From Ptychodera flava (lineage: Eukaryota > Hemichordata > Enteropneusta > Ptychoderidae): 64,000 nt of DNA. Position numbers and translations under genes: made by a program. The notes under the pieces were generated by a model. It made no database searches and was not told the DNA's origin. It saw only the letters and a list, made by a program, of their open reading frames with translations. The DNA lies in the NCBI RefSeq assembly GCF_041260155.1, contig NC_091932.1, positions 23,654,746 through 23,718,745 on the forward strand, in the 5' to 3' direction. Positions 60,461 to 64,000 of this stretch are shown piece after piece; within the stretch, counting starts at the first letter, position 1; every line of letters starts with the position of its first letter.

Positions 60461-62030
60461 GAACAACAAAGGTATACTCAGGCAAGACTGCGTGATTTTG
60501 GCCTGTTCATGGTTTAAGAGAAAACGACATCGGCGTACCCATAGCAATGTCCTGTGTTACTTCTTGCTTTAGCGGATTACGGACGATGCTTAGTCTTTGA
60601 ACCTTACTTTCGTCTCAGAAAGTTTGTATTCGTAGCTTCAGTGCAGCGAAGGTAAACATCTGTTTTGTCACAATGACCTGGTTGGACGCAAATTTTATAA
60701 AAAAGCCATGATAAGATAAAGTAAAATATATTGATGTAATCCACTGGCATTATAATAGTGTGACGCCATGTTGGGCATCCATTTATCTCTTTTTTTAAAA
60801 CTATTTCTGATTGGTTAGAAGGAACTGCCCAAATGTAGGCGCACCAAAGTTTAAGTCATACTTGTCTCATTTACGTCGGAAAACTTTAGTTGAGAAAGCT
60901 GATATCGTATCAGTATGACCTACAGTGACATGACACTAAACGAGTGACTTCGATAAAGTATGAGTAAACTGCACAACACTTGAGAAAAAGCCGCCATACC
61001 TCTACCAGAAACAGCAAGCATAGGAAACTAATCTATGTGTCACGCAAAAACCAGCTTTATAATGTTACCCGAAAATGTCACTTTTGGAAGGAGACAGAAA
61101 AGACCACATCTCACTTAAAGTAGAAGACCACATTTCAAAATATGCAAAGTCATTAAATGAGTAGGAACCTCCGAAAGGAGCTGTAGTGTGAAGTTTTCCA
61201 AGGATAGTGGTGGTTTTGTAAGAGACCAGTAATAATTGTAACATTATAGATCTCCTGGAAATATTGTCTCCGCTAATCACTTTGCAAGGATATACACTTT
61301 ATGTGGCGATTTGCTCAATTATATCCAAGTACAACGAAAGCGCTGTATACATATATATGTCGTCGAAAACGATACATGTGTATGTATTACATACACTTTG
61401 CATTGCAAAAGTTAGTAGTTGGAATGTTTTATAACTACAATAGTATTCATTTTTGCCATCTTTTGCATAATCTGTCTGTCTGTCTGTCTGGCTGACTGTG
61501 TCTTTCTGTATTGTCTGTATAGCTGTCTGTCAGTCTATCTGTTTGTCTTTCTGTACAATGCACGCGGCCACTCATTTAAAGCTCAGTGATTTTACTTTCT
61601 TTGCAAAAATTAGCAAGTAAATTCCTCTCTGGCCTAATTTTTAACCTCAAAAGTCTCAAGTAAGAGGGTAGTTCGAGCGACAACAGCCAGCACTGCTTTA
61701 TTTCAGCGCGTGATTTTCTATACGGTAAATTCCTTGACAAGACACTGAAGCCTCAAAACAATTATGAGCCATAAGAAGAAAACCTTAGATTGATGTAACA
61801 TTACCCTTAATTTCAACGACAAAAGCCTGAATATTGGGATACAAACTGGATTAAACACTGTCTGTGGTGTGATTTTTATAATTCTCGTGCAGATTTTATC
61901 TCTTTTTATGATGTATTTTATTGTATCATTTGCTTTGTGTAAGCTTATATATCTTGATTTAGGGAAAAATTCACACGCAAATCACAGTTATGACACTCGT
62001 TACAAAAAAGAAAATTAAACTATTCCTCGA
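60461..62030. other. Upstream host block, no gene recognised
   Basis: 60461-60990 duplicates 47961-48820. 61600-62030 duplicates 54840-55290, i.e. the flank of copy D exon 1, so copy E arose with its flank. (GTCT)n near 61472-61490. Confidence 0.55.
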
Positions 62031-62047
62031 TTTATTTATTGATCGAT

Positions 62048-62079
<32 letters not shown>

Positions 62080-62198
62080 CGATTGAGAGATAGACACAGA
62101 TAGACAGACAGACAGACAGAAAGAGACAAACAGAGATACAGAGAGAGGGAGAAGGGTGGAAATGGACAGAAATAAAGTTACAATGCAGCCAACCTTTC

Positions 62199-62388
62199 CA
62201 TTAGACGATCCAAGAGCAGGTACTCGAAGCACAGAATTTTTCTCCCCACTGAAAATACTCTCAAAAGTATCCCTCACATCGGTTTTCTTTTGATCAAATA
62301 AATCGTCAGGCCTACGTCGGTGTATTATCATATTTCCTTCAAAGTACTCTTTCCCGAAACGAACTGATGCCTTTAAGTATTGAGTCAA
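62199..62388 (-). pseudogene. HNMT-like copy E, exon-1 relic
   Basis: Duplicate of copy D exon 1 (YLKASVRFGKEYFEG, FSGEKNSVLRVPALGSSNG). Start codon ATG is TTG at 62388-62386, the donor GT at 62198-62197 is GA, and one codon is deleted (190 nt). No exon 2 or 3 follows in the window. (GATT)n and GACA tracts at 62040-62120 match those beside copy D. Confidence 0.88.
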
Positions 62389-62577
62389 GTGTGAGCTTCG
62401 ATTGAAAAAAGACCTAAAGAAAAGAACAGTATTAAAGATTACCATTAATTATCCATTATCCATTGCTTTGATAAAAATTGTAACGGTGCTTCGTTAACTC
62501 TACTGCGTGTGGAGGGGTCCCAGTCAGAAACTATGTAACGACTGCAGCTCGATTATAGTACCACTCTTTTTGAGGCT

Positions 62578-62670
62578 GGGGATTTAGCCGAGCGGTTTTG
62601 ATTGTGATGTCTTCGGCAGATGACTTGGTGCAGCACGTCGTGAGTCGGAATCTCATCGATAATTTCCATA
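62578..62670 (+). repeat. tRNA-derived SINE-like segment
   Basis: A-box-like TAGCCGAGCGG at 62585-62595 and B-box-like GTCGGAATCTC at 62644-62654. The spacing and GCCGAGCGG head suggest a Ser/Leu-type tRNA ancestor. It does not fold convincingly as a functional tRNA by eye. Confidence 0.4.
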
Positions 62671-64000
62671 CAGACACAGTTTCAGAGACTTCCTGTGTGT
62701 ACGTATTGCTTTTGCGCCACGCCAAAAAACAAATATAACATACTTTAGTCAACTTTAAAGACTTACGTAGTTGTCTTCCATAACATGGGATAAGAAATTG
62801 GCATCTGGGATGATTTGGCTATAAAACGTTATTTTAAATCAGGATGTAGGTTATAAGTGTATCATGTTATATTATTATAGGTAGCTATTAAGTGTGCTGA
62901 AAAATCTATCCGAGATATCAATCTATCCGTGATATCAACGATTGGCCAAAATTGGTCAAAAGCTTAGCCCAGAAGTAGTATGTAAGTAACACCTAGCATC
63001 GTCATTCCTTTTAGGTCGCTGTGAATACGATGCGGTTTTTTGGCAGATATCGTAATGATAAAAAGAAACGATGTACTCGAAGACGCTGCAGATCACCCTC
63101 CACATCCCATCGAGCGATACACTGCGCTAATGTCATCGTAAATCCTTTGCGGTATTTTAGAATGATGCGCCTTTGAAACAGAAACTCGAACTTTGATCTT
63201 GTTCAATAATTTTATGGTCTATTACTTGCTGGGGCTCATTTTGAAGTTCTTGGAGTGAGAAATGTTTTCACCATCTTAGTAGTTGTATGGAAATCGAAAG
63301 AGGGTGGCACACATTTTGAATTTATGGATAAATGAAAGGTCATTTGTTTCAAAAGTACCATACTTTGCATGGGGATCCTGGATTTTTATGTTGTTAACAG
63401 AATCATGGTTGAAAATTTCACTCAAGAAAATTTGAGGAAAAGGCGTGCATTCTGCTTTGACCTCATAATGTCACACACACGGTAGCTGTGAATATACGAA
63501 ACATTTCATGGGTAGGGTATCGCTTCAGCAGGGGTCACGCCCGCCACTGACGTAGATGAATATGACTCAAGATTACTCGAGCCAATCTCAATTCATCCGG
63601 ACACTCTTAATTTTTCCTTCACAGCTTTGCACAGGATTTTGTGACAATATGGTAGCTTGCCTTTGATGAAGCAAATACCTGGCTCAATTATGGTGTTCAA
63701 CACAGTCACCTTTGGTTCGATACATGTCGAAGGCCTCAGTATACATTTAATGCCGATATTTCTAATGCTACAGAGACCTTCTCCGTGCCAAATCACAGGC
63801 CGCTATAAGGTAAGAGGTTTCTCAGACGTCGTTTCTTTCAACCTCACCCAGATCTTAACCAGTCGTATTCATATCCAAAAAAAAGATACTTTCTACATCG
63901 ATGCACGTCGTAAGCCGGTCCTTTCTTGATACAGCAACTTGCCGAGCAATCATGACATACCTTGTAATATCGTACTTTGAATTCGGATTCGAATTTTTTA
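62671..64000. other. Right edge, nothing recognised
   Basis: No coding, RNA or repeat signal I can support. Short open stretches only. Confidence 0.5.

Overview
The window looks like repeat-rich, AT-rich metazoan nuclear DNA. There are spliced genes with GT-AG introns, many microsatellites, nested retrotransposons and non-autonomous DNA transposons, and no operons, bacterial genes or CRISPR. An invertebrate deuterostome fits best, perhaps a hemichordate (acorn worm) or amphioxus: the Ty3/gypsy element has the integrase-before-RT gene order described for Gmr1-type elements of deuterostomes. Organism identity is inference.

The host backbone is a tandem, all minus-strand array of genes resembling histamine N-methyltransferase (HNMT). 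Copy A (exon 1 at 1311-1119, exon 2 at 302-1) runs off the window. Copies B (12931-9378, 291 codons) and C (41161-39053, 288 codons) are intact three-exon genes. Copy D (55640-53087) is complete but for one extra base in exon 3. Copy E (62388-62199) is an exon-1 relic without start codon or splice donor, and 30445-30194 is an exon-2 fragment. Six copies of a conserved upstream block end in a splice donor (6179, 15078, 29801, 35004, 43230, 60296) and look like non-coding first exons and promoters. Long duplicated blocks between them show that the locus grew by repeated segmental duplication.

Into this array came: a Gmr1-like LTR element (16049-22277); an antisense solo LTR of the same family (22352-29188) broken by two further insertions, namely a 147-bp-repeat Helentron/pearl-like element (22366-26070, itself carrying a LINE at 22746-24880) and a Crypton-like tyrosine-recombinase element with long palindromes (about 26156-28673); a Penelope-like relic (about 30820-31655); three TTAA-flanked inverted-repeat elements; a 2.9-kb inverted-repeat array (44179-47103); and several MITEs. 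Both LTR copies sit in one (GTAT)n microsatellite whose un-inserted paralogue survives at 14430-14560.

Most accessory coding regions carry single-base frameshifts. The two LTRs of the gypsy element appear by eye to differ only by three homopolymer indels, so some frameshifts may be assembly errors. The most unusual signals are the recombinase element with its palindromes, a related palindrome next to an unidentified short-exon gene candidate (31875-33381), and the 2.9-kb inverted-repeat array.
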